A stretch of DNA of 64,000 nt, from NCBI RefSeq assembly GCF_038594945.1, contig NZ_JBCFYD010000002.1, positions 930,001-994,000 on the forward strand. The letters run 5' to 3'. Below, in pieces: positions 19,698 to 28,900 of the stretch. The translations under genes were made by a program, and so were the position numbers. The notes below the pieces were generated by a model. It had not been told where the DNA came from. It ran no database searches and saw only the letters and a program-made list of their open reading frames with translations. Source of the DNA: Fodinibius sp. Rm-B-1B1-1 (GTDB lineage Bacteria > Bacteroidota > Rhodothermia > Balneolales > Balneolaceae). How positions within the stretch are numbered: position 1 is the first letter of the stretch; each line of letters starts with the position of its first letter.

Positions 19698-20128
19698 TCC
19701 TCTAAAATTTGATTTGATGTTACAATATCTGCTAATAAGTTCATCAGCCGTTTCTGTTCCGGCCATTGAATATAGGTATCTATCTTATCTTGGGAAATCC
19801 ATTTCCAATCTTCATGCTCGTGATTTAATACGATGTTAGCATTTTTGTCGACTTCTGCTCCAAAAGCAGGAATCTGCTTTACGGCATCGCTTTTCATATC
19901 ATAAAATTGATTTATGGATGGAAGCACCCAAAATAGTGTAGGTTTTAAATTCGTTTCTTCGCAAAGTTCCCGAACCCCTGCTTCAAAAGCTGTTTCATCT
20001 TGTTGAACTTTTCCTCCAACCATCCGCCATTGTCCGCCGTATATAACATTATGAGTACGTTTTAAAATAAGGAATTTCACCTCATTACTTACGTAGCTAT
20101 AGGGATAAACATCAATAAGGCGTTTCAT
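19679..20128 (-). CDS. Nudix hydrolase
   Basis: 149 residues. The Nudix box spans about residues 39-60 and follows GX5EX7REUXEE: Gly39, Glu45, Arg53, Glu54, Glu57 and Glu58 are all present. The position usually occupied by the last Gly is Asn60. The preceding HNVIYGGQWRMVGGKV and following VLPSINQFYDM resemble NTP or dihydroneopterin-triphosphate pyrophosphohydrolases, but the substrate is not assignable. It follows the UDP-xylose synthase gene by 12 bases. Confidence 0.88.
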   Translation of the reverse strand: MKRLIDVYPYSYVSNEVKFLILKRTHNVIYGGQWRMVGGKVQQDETAFEAGVRELCEETNLKPTLFWVLPSINQFYDMKSDAVKQIPAFGAEVDKNANIVLNHEHEDWKWISQDKIDTYIQWPEQKRLMNLLADIVTSNQILEEWIIAS

Positions 20129-20140
20129 GAGATGATCTGG

Positions 20141-21103
20141 CTACGTATCTATGACTTGGGCTTTAAAATAGCTCAGAGCCTCCGCTAATCCTTCCTTCCG
20201 GTCTACCGTTGGCTCCCAATTTAATACTTCTTTGGCCCGACCAATATCCGGCTGACGTACCTGGGGATCGTCTTTTGGAAGTTCTTTGAAGATAATATCG
20301 CTATCCGAACCGGTCAGTTCGATTATCTCTTTAGCAAATTCCAGGATGGTTATTTCCTCGGGGTTTCCAATGTTTATAGGTTCTACAAAATCAGATTTAG
20401 AAAGTCTCCAAACTCCTTCTACAAGATCATCTACATACATAAACGAGCGCGTTTGCGAACCATCCCCATAGACCGTCAATGGTTCGCCACTTAATGCCTG
20501 TCGCATAAATGTTGGTAGTGCCCGGCCATCGTGCAAACGCATGCGCGAGCCGTAGGTGTTGAATATCCGTACAACACGCGTATCAATTCCATGATAGCGG
20601 TGGTATCCCATCGTCATTGCTTCTGCAAAACGTTTGGCCTCGTCATATACTCCACGGTGTCCAATGGGATTTACATTGCCCCAATAAGTTTCTTTCTGAG
20701 GATGTGTGAGCGGGTCGCCATAGACTTCGCTTGTAGAAGCCAGCAAAAACCGAGCATCCTTCTCTTTCGCCAGTCCCAGTGCTTTATGCGTTCCAAGTGA
20801 GCCTACCTTCAATGTCTGAATAGGCATTTCCAGATAATCTACAGGAGATGCCGGGGATGCAAAATGCAGGATGAGATCTAAATTCCCTTTTACATGGATA
20901 AAGTTTGTAACATCGTGATTGATAAACTTAAACGAGTTATTACCCATAAGATGAGCAATATTATCGGCACTACCCGTTAGAAGGTTATCCATGCAGATAA
21001 CATCGTACCCTTCTTTAAGGTAGCGATCACAGAGATGTGAACCTAAAAACCCTGCTCCTCCTGTAATGAGAACACGTTTTTTTTGCGATGTGGAATCTGC
21101 CAA
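20141..21103 (-). CDS. uxs: UDP-glucuronate decarboxylase (UDP-xylose synthase)
   Basis: 320 residues of extended SDR. The NAD motif [10 protein letters not shown] starts at residue 14. [22 protein letters not shown], the catalytic YDEAKR (Tyr near 153) and [16 protein letters not shown] are characteristic of UXS rather than of generic epimerases. The enzyme converts UDP-glucuronate to UDP-xylose for cell-surface glycans. UDP-glucose dehydrogenase, which makes its substrate, is encoded 75 bases upstream, so the pair forms a UDP-glucose to UDP-xylose route. Confidence 0.92.
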   Translation of the reverse strand: MADSTSQKKRVLITGGAGFLGSHLCDRYLKEGYDVICMDNLLTGSADNIAHLMGNNSFKFINHDVTNFIHVKGNLDLILHFASPASPVDYLEMPIQTLKVGSLGTHKALGLAKEKDARFLLASTSEVYGDPLTHPQKETYWGNVNPIGHRGVYDEAKRFAEAMTMGYHRYHGIDTRVVRIFNTYGSRMRLHDGRALPTFMRQALSGEPLTVYGDGSQTRSFMYVDDLVEGVWRLSKSDFVEPINIGNPEEITILEFAKEIIELTGSDSDIIFKELPKDDPQVRQPDIGRAKEVLNWEPTVDRKEGLAEALSYFKAQVIDT

Positions 21104-21178
21104 AGTGTAGTAATATTAAGGTTATAGCCGAAAGATATCATTGAGGTCTATTTCTGATTGAAATAGACCTCAGAAAAA

Positions 21179-22543
21179 TTATTCTTCAGCTTCTTCAACA
21201 ATCTTATTTTTCTCCACGCCAATTGCTGGCCGACCCACACTGATATAAGTAATACCGGCTTTTTCGGCTCGTTTAAGGTCATAGAGGTTGCGTCCGTCAA
21301 AAATAACCGGAGTTTTCATCTCGTCGCCAAAGTTATCGATGGTCGGCCGGCGAAACTCATTCCACTCCGTGCAGATCACCAGCGCGTCGGCGCCGTTGAG
21401 GGCGGCTTTTTGGTCGTGGACAAAGGTCGTGTTGTCCAGCACCGCTTGGCTCGTCGCTTGCTTGAACGTGCCGATTGCTTCGGGGTCGTAAGCCAGCAGT
21501 TTCGCGCCTCGCTTAACGAGCTCTTCAGCAATATACAGCGCCGGGGCTTCGCGGATGTCGTCGGTTTCGGGCTTAAAGGACAGTCCCCAGATCCCGAAGG
21601 TCATCCCGCTGAAGTCGTCGGTGTCGTAGTAGGCTTCCATCTTTCGGACGATAGAGACCTTCTGGGCGTTGTTCACCTGCATCACTGAATCTACAATCTT
21701 GAAGTCGTAGCCGTGCTGGGCGGCCGTATGGTGGATGGCCTGCACATCTTTGGGGAAGCAACTGCCCCCGTAGCCGATGCCGGCAAACAGAAAGCGCTTG
21801 CCGATACGGGAGTCGGTGCCGATGCCGCGGCGGATATGGTCAACGTTGGCGCCCACCTTCTCGCAGATGTTGGCCATTTCGTTCATAAAAGTAATCTTGG
21901 TCGCCAGCATGGCGTTGGCCGCGTACTTGGTCAGCTCGGCGCTGCGGCGGTCCATCGTAATAATGGGGTTGCCGGAGCGGACAAACGGCTCATAGAGGGT
22001 AGTCATAATCTCGGCGGCCTGCTCGCTTTCGGTGCCGATCACCACGCGTTCGGGATATTTAAAATCTTCGACGGCGGCCCCTTCCCGCAGGAACTCCGGG
22101 TTGGAGACCACATCAAACAGCTCCGGGTCCACGTGGTCGGCAATAATATTCTCCACACGGTCGCCGGTCCCCACCGGCACGGTGGATTTGTTGACAATCA
22201 CCGTATAGTGGTCGACAATGGGACCAAGCTGTTTGGCCACGGCCATCACCGCGCTCAGGTCGGCTTGCCCGTCGCCGCCCGGCGGGGTCGGCAGGCACAG
22301 AAAGACGATGTCGGCGGTGGGCACTGCCTCGGCGATATCGGTGGTAAACTGCAGCCGCCCCTCCCGCTGGCTGCGGGCAAAGATGGTTTCCAGGCCCGGC
22401 TCGTAAATCGGAATCTGGCCATCGTTAAGCTGGTCAATTTTGCTTTCATCAATATCCACGCACGTTACGTTGTTGCCGGAATCGGCAAAGCAGGTCCCGC
22501 TGACCAGCCCCACATATCCCGTTCCTATCACTGCTATATTCAT
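21179..22543 (-). CDS. ugd: UDP-glucose 6-dehydrogenase
   Basis: 454 residues. The NAD-binding GTGYVGLVSGTCFADSG is at the N-terminus, the catalytic Cys is in GYGGSCFPKD (near 261), and the C-terminal domain contains WGLSFKPETDDIREAPA. It oxidises UDP-glucose to UDP-glucuronate, the substrate of the next gene. Base composition is strikingly different from its neighbours: GC is about 75% in 22261-22320, while flanking genes are clearly AT-rich. The high-GC stretch begins near 21290 and ends near 22530, so it nearly matches the gene. That suggests replacement by a high-GC homologue. It starts four bases after the greA stop. Confidence 0.95.
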   Translation of the reverse strand: MNIAVIGTGYVGLVSGTCFADSGNNVTCVDIDESKIDQLNDGQIPIYEPGLETIFARSQREGRLQFTTDIAEAVPTADIVFLCLPTPPGGDGQADLSAVMAVAKQLGPIVDHYTVIVNKSTVPVGTGDRVENIIADHVDPELFDVVSNPEFLREGAAVEDFKYPERVVIGTESEQAAEIMTTLYEPFVRSGNPIITMDRRSAELTKYAANAMLATKITFMNEMANICEKVGANVDHIRRGIGTDSRIGKRFLFAGIGYGGSCFPKDVQAIHHTAAQHGYDFKIVDSVMQVNNAQKVSIVRKMEAYYDTDDFSGMTFGIWGLSFKPETDDIREAPALYIAEELVKRGAKLLAYDPEAIGTFKQATSQAVLDNTTFVHDQKAALNGADALVICTEWNEFRRPTIDNFGDEMKTPVIFDGRNLYDLKRAEKAGITYISVGRPAIGVEKNKIVEEAEE

Positions 22544-22547
22544 TTAT

Positions 22548-23018
22548 CTATCGCTCAATATTTTTAATTTCCAGTTTTAATGTTCCTGCCGGTACATCTA
22601 CATCAATTGTTTCACCTATTTCGCTACCCAGAATAGCCTGGCCAATTGGAGATTCGACAGAAATTTTATTCTTCTTAAAATTTGCTTCGTCTTTGGAGAC
22701 GAGCGTGTATTTAACTTCTTTTTCTACCGTATGGTTATATATTGTAACCGTTGAAAGCAAATATGCTTTATCGGTTTTGATATCCTCTTCATCTAATATA
22801 CGGGCATTGGCCAAGGCATTCTCGAGTTCAGCGATACGTTTTTCAAGCATGCCCTGGGCTTCTTTAGCTGCATCATATTCTGCATTCTCACTCAAATCGC
22901 CCTTTGCCCGAGCTTCGGCAATTTCTTCAGCGATCTCTTGTCGACCACGGGTTTTTAAGTCTTTTAACTCTGCTTCAAGCTTTTCATAACCTTCTCGTGA
23001 TAGATAATTCTTGTCCAC
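22548..23018 (-). CDS. greA: Transcription elongation factor GreA
   Basis: 156 residues, the normal GreA length. The N-terminal coiled coil contains LSREGYEKLEAELKDL, RPQ-like GRQEIAEEIAEARAKGDLSENAEYDAAKE (the acidic tip that enters the RNA polymerase channel), and the C-terminal FKBP-like domain has VESPIGQAILGSEIGETIDV. GreA rescues backtracked polymerase by stimulating transcript cleavage. It heads the leftward run that continues into ugd. Confidence 0.96.
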   Translation of the reverse strand: MDKNYLSREGYEKLEAELKDLKTRGRQEIAEEIAEARAKGDLSENAEYDAAKEAQGMLEKRIAELENALANARILDEEDIKTDKAYLLSTVTIYNHTVEKEVKYTLVSKDEANFKKNKISVESPIGQAILGSEIGETIDVDVPAGTLKLEIKNIER

Positions 23019-23328
23019 GGTGCTTTTTCTTTGATTTAAATCCTTGTTTATGCAAGTCCTACAAATAATAAATGCCAGCTATCAAAGCTGACACTTTTTG
23101 CAGGCACCTTAAAATACCATGATTTGTCCTCTGTTTCCAAATATAAAATATCATCTAAATTACTGACAAAATTCTTACACAATCATATACTGAGGAGTTT
23201 TAACTAAGCGTATTTTTTATTGCAATTACTGTCAGGCGTGGATATATATTAGATTAAAGAATCACGAAGATATAGATATGGTAAAAAGGTAATCGAGGTA
23301 ATTTTTTTAATCCCTAAATCAGTGAAAA
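23019..23328. promoter_or_regulatory. Divergent intergenic region between greA and the YqaE gene
   Basis: About 310 AT-rich bases separate greA (leftward) from a small rightward gene. Promoters for both must lie here or close by. I found no repeat, RNA gene or credible peptide in it. Weak A/T tracts are present but no promoter boxes I would defend. Confidence 0.35.
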
Positions 23329-23487
23329 ATGGATCTACTAAAAATAATATTTGCCGTTATCCTTCCTCCCCTTGGTGTATTTTTAGAAGTAGGCTTAAAA
23401 GGCGCATTCTGGTTAAATATTTTGCTTACAGTATTGGGATATATTCCCGGAATTGTCCATGCTATTTGGATCATTGCCCGAAAGTAA
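23329..23487 (+). CDS. YqaE/Pmp3-family small membrane protein
   Basis: A 52-residue peptide starting MDLLKIIFAVILPPLGVF and ending GIVHAIWIIARK. It has two hydrophobic helices and the family hallmark ILPPLGVFLE..G, followed by ILLTVLGYIPGIVHA. Pmp3/YqaE proteins are tiny inner-membrane proteins linked in yeast and bacteria to membrane potential and salt or stress tolerance. The gene stands alone with 229 non-coding bases after it, so it probably has its own promoter. Confidence 0.9.
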   Translation: MDLLKIIFAVILPPLGVFLEVGLKGAFWLNILLTVLGYIPGIVHAIWIIARK

Positions 23488-23716
23488 TTGCGTACTGATT
23501 TAGAGCACTTTGCCCGTATTCTTACTTATTTAGATTGAATGGCGATTATTTCGACAAAAAGGACGCCCTCTTCCTTTGAAATGTAAAGAGCAAAGATTTA
23601 AACAAGATGGTGATCAAATCTAATACTTAATTTGTCTTCTCTAAATTTCACCAATCAAAATTTGTACTTTGTGCCTACTTGTAAGTAAAAGAGAATATTC
23701 AAATCGTTAGTCTTAG

Positions 23717-24244
23717 ATGAAGAAACTAAGTACCAAAGAAATTCTGGAACAAAACTTAGACCGTGATACCCCTCAGGAGTTGGGAAATCTTAAAATATGG
23801 CTCCATAACGTTCGTAGTATGCATAATGTGGGGGCTGCTTTTAGAAGTGCCGATGCTTTTGGGATTGATAGTATTTTGCTATCGGGATATAGCCCTACCC
23901 CGCCTCGGCCGGAAATTTCCAAGACTGCTATTGGAGCAGAAAAGTATGTGAATTGGGATCATACAAATGACGTTGAGTTAACCGTCGAGGAATTACAAAA
24001 AGATAATTATACCATCATTGGGCTGGAACAAACGACTGAAAGTATTTTATTGCCGGATTACAGTATCCCTGAAAAAAATAATGTATGCCTCGTTTTCGGT
24101 AACGAGGTTACCGGCATTGATGATGAACTAATACCGTTTATTGATGATTTTGTGGAAATTCCTCAATATGGACATAAGCATTCTCTAAATGTATCCGTTA
24201 CAGTAGGGGTCGCCCTATATGCATTTTTAGAAAAATATTGGTAA
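23717..24244 (+). CDS. SpoU/TrmH-family RNA 2'-O-methyltransferase
   Basis: 175 residues with the three SPOUT knot motifs: motif 1 NVRSMHNVGAAFRSADAFG, motif 2 VFGNEVTGIDD, and motif 3 IPQYGHKHSLNVSVTVGVAL. Motif 1 provides the catalytic Arg/Asn and motifs 2-3 bind S-adenosylmethionine. The compact length without an extra N-terminal domain fits TrmL- or TrmH-like tRNA methyltransferases. The target nucleotide is not assignable. Confidence 0.9.
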   Translation: MKKLSTKEILEQNLDRDTPQELGNLKIWLHNVRSMHNVGAAFRSADAFGIDSILLSGYSPTPPRPEISKTAIGAEKYVNWDHTNDVELTVEELQKDNYTIIGLEQTTESILLPDYSIPEKNNVCLVFGNEVTGIDDELIPFIDDFVEIPQYGHKHSLNVSVTVGVALYAFLEKYW

Positions 24245-24330
24245 CTCCTATTGTTAATTGATCCCCCTTGTTGTAAATTTATTAGATCCTATTTGCATAT
24301 GTTATATAAAAAATCAGAATTGAGGACGGT

Positions 24331-24588
24331 TTGAATACAAGTAAAAGTTTGAGAGAATATTATATCACCGGTAAATACAAAGGATATTATAAGCTGAGAG
24401 AACGACATTATAAACTATCGGGCAAGGTTCATATGACGTTTTCTAATGGAAAAAAGGAGTTATTTGCCATAGGTAAGTTTAAAGAAGAAGCCTTAAACAA
24501 TATTTTTGCTCAGATTGACGTGATTGCAGACAATACCAACACTACCTCTGCTTCGGGAAATAGTGGGGGAAATATCTGCTTGTTTTAA
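24331..24588 (+). CDS. Small hypothetical protein
   Basis: 85 residues with a TTG start, preceded by a weak AGGA at a suitable distance. The N-terminal two thirds are rich in Lys and Tyr (GKYKGYYKLRERHYKLSGK), with alternating strand-like pattern (VHMTFSNGKKELFAIGKF). The tail is Asn/Ser/Gly rich. No signal peptide or membrane segment is visible. I do not recognise the family. Moderate coding look only; it could be a small nucleic-acid-binding beta protein, but that is speculation. Confidence 0.55.
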   Translation: MNTSKSLREYYITGKYKGYYKLRERHYKLSGKVHMTFSNGKKELFAIGKFKEEALNNIFAQIDVIADNTNTTSASGNSGGNICLF

Positions 24589-24646
24589 ACATGGTATTAT
24601 CCAGGGTTACAAAATTTTTGTCAATGCATTTTAGCTTTAAATATTA

Positions 24647-24677
24647 GTAGCATTGATATTAAAAATAACAATGCTAC
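24647..24677. repeat. Inverted repeat between convergent genes
   Basis: GTAGCATTG (24647-24655) and CAATGCTAC (24669-24677) form a perfect nine-base-pair stem around a 13-base A/T loop, centred in the gap between two converging genes. No T-tract follows on either strand, so it is not a classical intrinsic terminator. Its position still suggests a role at both 3' ends. Confidence 0.5.
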
Positions 24678-24730
24678 GATCATTAAAGGGCAAACTAATC
24701 AAGCATCAATTAATTGCACTAATGGTAACT

Positions 24731-25879
24731 TCATTGCATTGCAGGTCTTCCCGGTGGATTGGGTAACTCTGATTCTCCACTGCCTGTTAATAACAGGGTG
24801 CCAACGCTAATTGCTGCTGAAGCCCCGGCCCCTAACAGTAGCCAGCGTTTATTGGTTGCCAAAAATCCTTTGTGCTTAGTTTTAGAAGTAGAATTAGGGA
24901 GGTCAAAAGAAATTCCCGTTTGGTTATACAGGTTGCTGTTGAGCAGAGGCACCGTCATTTTCGTAATGGGTGATAATTGGCTTTCCAAATGCCCAGTTTC
25001 AAATTCCCCATCCTGCCACACTCTAACTGGTACCTCAACGCCATCCCGGAGATCTATAACCATTGCAACATATCCCTCATCCGAATAGGCCCTATCTTGC
25101 CATTTTTGATGAAAGGTAGTTACAAATACATCCTGCAATTGGGGAAATTGATATACACTAATATCATCATATGTAATTACCTTTTGGGAGTTTTCTGAAT
25201 CGTTAATTGATGCCGCAAACTCATCCGCAGATATAGCCGTATACCTGAAATACGGACCCATGGTATCCTGGTAAAAGTATCGCACAATATCTCCCTTTAC
25301 GATATGGGCATTTGAGGCTAAGCTTGATGAAACTTTCTGCGGGTCCTCATTTGTGAGTGCATTCTGGAAGGTCTGGAGTGTTTTAACTACCTCTGCCCTT
25401 TTTCGTGAACTGGCCTCGATCTTACGGTCCAACGCTAATTGATAATTATGGAGATGATCCACCAGCTTAACACCAATTAGTTGGGCATCACTGTTGAACT
25501 GTAAGGATAATGCCCGATGTTCAAGCGTATCCGTCTGAGCCGTTTTTACATAGATATCACGTATCTCATATGTCCCGTCAGGATGGGATAGTACATGTAA
25601 CGGTTCAGCTGTTCTCATAGCTGTTATCCCTTTGGTATCCATTACATTATTCAGTAATCCAATAGCGGGATGATTTCCTGGCAGCGTTATGCCTTTCCAA
25701 CTTTTGGGATGATTGATCCCCTGCTTGATTTTGCTAATATATATCTTCATTGAATCAGCAGCCCCATTTGCAGGATCCACCGAAAGTTTAATATTTGATT
25801 GCTGCGCAATGCCATGGCTGATTATGGCAGTTATCAGAACGAATGCAAGGCCAATTATACGGACTACTTTCCAGTTCAT
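24731..25879 (-). CDS. Secreted hypothetical protein encoded after the giant T9SS cargo
   Basis: About 382 residues from an ATG giving MNWKVVRIIGLAFVLITAI...GIAQQ, a good signal peptide. An ATG at 25912 would add 11 residues and lie three bases after the upstream stop. The middle (near 170-280) resembles a short NTF2/SnoaL-like alpha-beta fold: VKTLQTFQNALTNEDPQKVSS, then strands ending in GYVAMVIDLRDG. A late hydrophobic segment (WLLLGAGASAAISVGTLLLTG) could anchor it. It has no T9SS sorting domain. The family is not recognised. It probably shares a transcript with the 2591-residue protein. Confidence 0.65.
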   Translation of the reverse strand: MNWKVVRIIGLAFVLITAIISHGIAQQSNIKLSVDPANGAADSMKIYISKIKQGINHPKSWKGITLPGNHPAIGLLNNVMDTKGITAMRTAEPLHVLSHPDGTYEIRDIYVKTAQTDTLEHRALSLQFNSDAQLIGVKLVDHLHNYQLALDRKIEASSRKRAEVVKTLQTFQNALTNEDPQKVSSSLASNAHIVKGDIVRYFYQDTMGPYFRYTAISADEFAASINDSENSQKVITYDDISVYQFPQLQDVFVTTFHQKWQDRAYSDEGYVAMVIDLRDGVEVPVRVWQDGEFETGHLESQLSPITKMTVPLLNSNLYNQTGISFDLPNSTSKTKHKGFLATNKRWLLLGAGASAAISVGTLLLTGSGESELPNPPGRPAMQ

Positions 25880-25915
25880 CGTTGATTGTTTTGTATCTTT
25901 ATTTATAAGCATTCT

Positions 25916-28900
25916 CTATTTAATGAGTACCATTTTTTTTGTTTGGACCTTCTGCCCCACAATTAATCGATAAAAATAGGTACCACTGGCTAACCGGCTA
26001 CCATTAAATCTTATTTTGTGCCATCCGGCTTTCATCGATCCATTGACAAGCGTTTGAACCTTTTGTCCCAGAATATTATACACTTCCAGGATCACATCAC
26101 TCTGCTTTTCAATGCCAAACTGTATTGTCGTGGTGAGATTAAAAGGATTTGGATAATTCTTATTGAGCTTAACTTGTTCTGGAAGCATATTCTCCTGAAC
26201 CTCTTTGAGTTCGTCAACCGATCCGGTGTAAACCTCAAATTGTTTACGACCCTTTGCGGCCATAAAGGTATAGGACTCCCCATCGCTGAGTATTTTGGAG
26301 CGTCCCTTGTCTGGCTCGATAACTAATACCGCCATCTCTGTAGTAAATCCTGATATGTTGGGTGACCATTCAATTTTCTTGCGTGTGGTAGCTTTTATTT
26401 CCACAGTGTATTGTTTACGGTCACGGTCATAGGTATCTCCTATAGTATGCAGCATCTTTTCACGTGCTGATTTCTGCTCATCCACAATTGTGGCACCGAA
26501 CTTGCTCAGCTTTAATGGTGGCATATACTGCGTATAGGCTTTCCGCTGATCAACATCCTGGTCATATATCATATGTACCCGGGCTGGTTGCTTACTATCT
26601 TCAATGTGGATATCCAGTGCTATCTCCCCTGACAGTGATTTTGATTTAGCAAGCTGTTTCTGCTCTTCATTGTTTGTTCGTTTTTCGAGACTGGTATAGG
26701 GTATTTCGAGCTCCAGATTTTGGTCATTATCATTGTGCACGTAGTAGGCATGGAATGGAGCCAGTTCATCACTTTCAAAGAAGCTTTCCTCATACCCGAA
26801 GAGCATAATATTTTGCTGGTTATAGATCTGCACCTGTTCCCATTTGATGACGCTTCCAAAAGGATTGGTGATAATATTCCATCCCGGTTTTAAGTTAAGG
26901 GAGTAAGTATCTTCTTCTGAAATTTGAACGGGATCAATATTTCCCCCCAACGTAATCGGCTTTTCGCTTAGCACCCAATAGCCCCTACCTTCAGTAAAGC
27001 TGAAGGGGTTGTCACTGGAGTATTCTTCAAGATAATTTTTAGCATTGCCATTATCCGAAAAAACTTTCCAATCAGTACCATATTCCCCGTCAAAAAGTTC
27101 GTCAACTGATACTTCTTTACGACCGGGTAACCCTACTAACCGATAATCATTAGCACGTAAACTACGTTCATTGCCGGAATTATTCCCGTCCCCAAAAGTA
27201 ATTTGTTCTTCTTGTATATTGTTTTTGGGTGGAATGCGTGTCATGAATGTTCGAACCTTGCTATAGGGACTTGTAGTAAGATTATTTTCAATTCGAACCT
27301 GCCAAAAATATTCGGTCTCAGTATCAAGTCCCTGGAGGTTTAGTGATACTCCTTCTACAAGAGTATCCAGCACAATTGATTGTAGCTGATTATCGGTACC
27401 CAGCTGGACACGATATGTACTCTTTTCTTGCTGAGATTGCCAAGAGAGTTCCGGAGCAATACTTATCTGTTCTTCATTGTTAGCGGGAAATGATAACTCA
27501 GGAGCAGCAGCGGTAGTTACAAAACGCCATGACTCGGCCCATGGCCCACTACCAGCGCTATTGATTCCACGAACCCGCCAATAGTAGACTCTATTGTTAT
27601 TGAGGTAGCCATCCAGGGAAAAGTCAGCGGAGGTAAGTCCCTTCTCTTGAACTTTGATTTCAGAAAAATGTTCATCGGTAGCAATTTCGATTTCATAAGA
27701 ATCGGCTTCATCCAGTGATTCCCATGTAAGTGTTCCATCAAGAGTAATACTGCCACTTTCATTACTGGGACTACTAAGCGTAACTTGTGGTGGAAGAACG
27801 GGGAGAGTCGCAAACTGATACTTTGACGACCACTCCCCATTTCCACCCGCGTTTGTACCACGTACACGCCAGTAGTAGCTGGCCTCTCTGTCTAATTTTT
27901 CATCAATCTGTAGATTGGGTTTGGTAATACTGGTTTTACTAATAATGATTTCATCCTTCTCAAAGGAGTTTTCAGTAGCCAACTGTATTTCGTAGGTATC
28001 AATGTCTGATTGTGACTTCCACTCCAAGGTGGGCGTTACCGAAACATCTTCGGTCTTATCTTTGGGGGCAGTTAGTACAATCTTTTCAGGAACCTTAATA
28101 TCAACAGTAACATCAAACGTTAAATGATATCGTTTACTACCATCACTTGCTACTAAGGTAACCGTAGCTGTACCGTTTTTACCGGGGTTGGGCTGAAGCT
28201 CAATAGTACGGTCAGAACCACTTCCTGTTAATGCAAGATTTTGATCTGGAAACAATGATTGATTATCGGATGTTGCCGTGACATCTATCTTTGAAAGGTC
28301 GGTATTGGGATCGCTGACGGAGTAGCTTACCGAAAGAGAAGCCCCATCTTTGGTAACCGTTTGATCATCAATGTCAGAAAGAATGGGGCCGTCATTGGTG
28401 AGGAAACGAGTTCTGGTATCTTGTTTTTCATCCTGGACATCGATGTACACATCCTTAATACCATCCGCTTTAATGATGATATCATCAGATCCCCCAAAGC
28501 CGTTTTGAGAAACATCGATTTCGAGCTGACCATTATTTTTACGTACAGTGCCGGGATAAGACAAGCCGGTATAACCTTTGAGCAATACTGAATTTCCTTC
28601 AGCTATATCCGTAATGGTATCTCCGTTTAATTCAGATTCGGAACCAATAACCTCATCAGCACCATCACCCAGCGTGATCGTATCGACACCTTCGCCCGGA
28701 CGAATAATATCATCACCAAGGCCGCCGTCTAACTCCTCGTCAGCATTACGTCCATTGAGAATATCATTCCCTGCTCCACCCTCAATAATACCGGTAATTA
28801 TCCCTGATTCAGCGGTAAAGGTATCATCTCCATCGCCCAGGTTAACAGCTATACCGCTGCCTCCGGTAATATCGCCCCTGTTAGTTACCGTATGATTGGC

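Noticed and set aside
21713-22567. Long rightward frame of 284 codons opposite ugd
   Set aside because: It is an artefact of the high GC content of ugd on the other strand. The composition is low-complexity (many His, Gly, Val) and no domain is recognisable.
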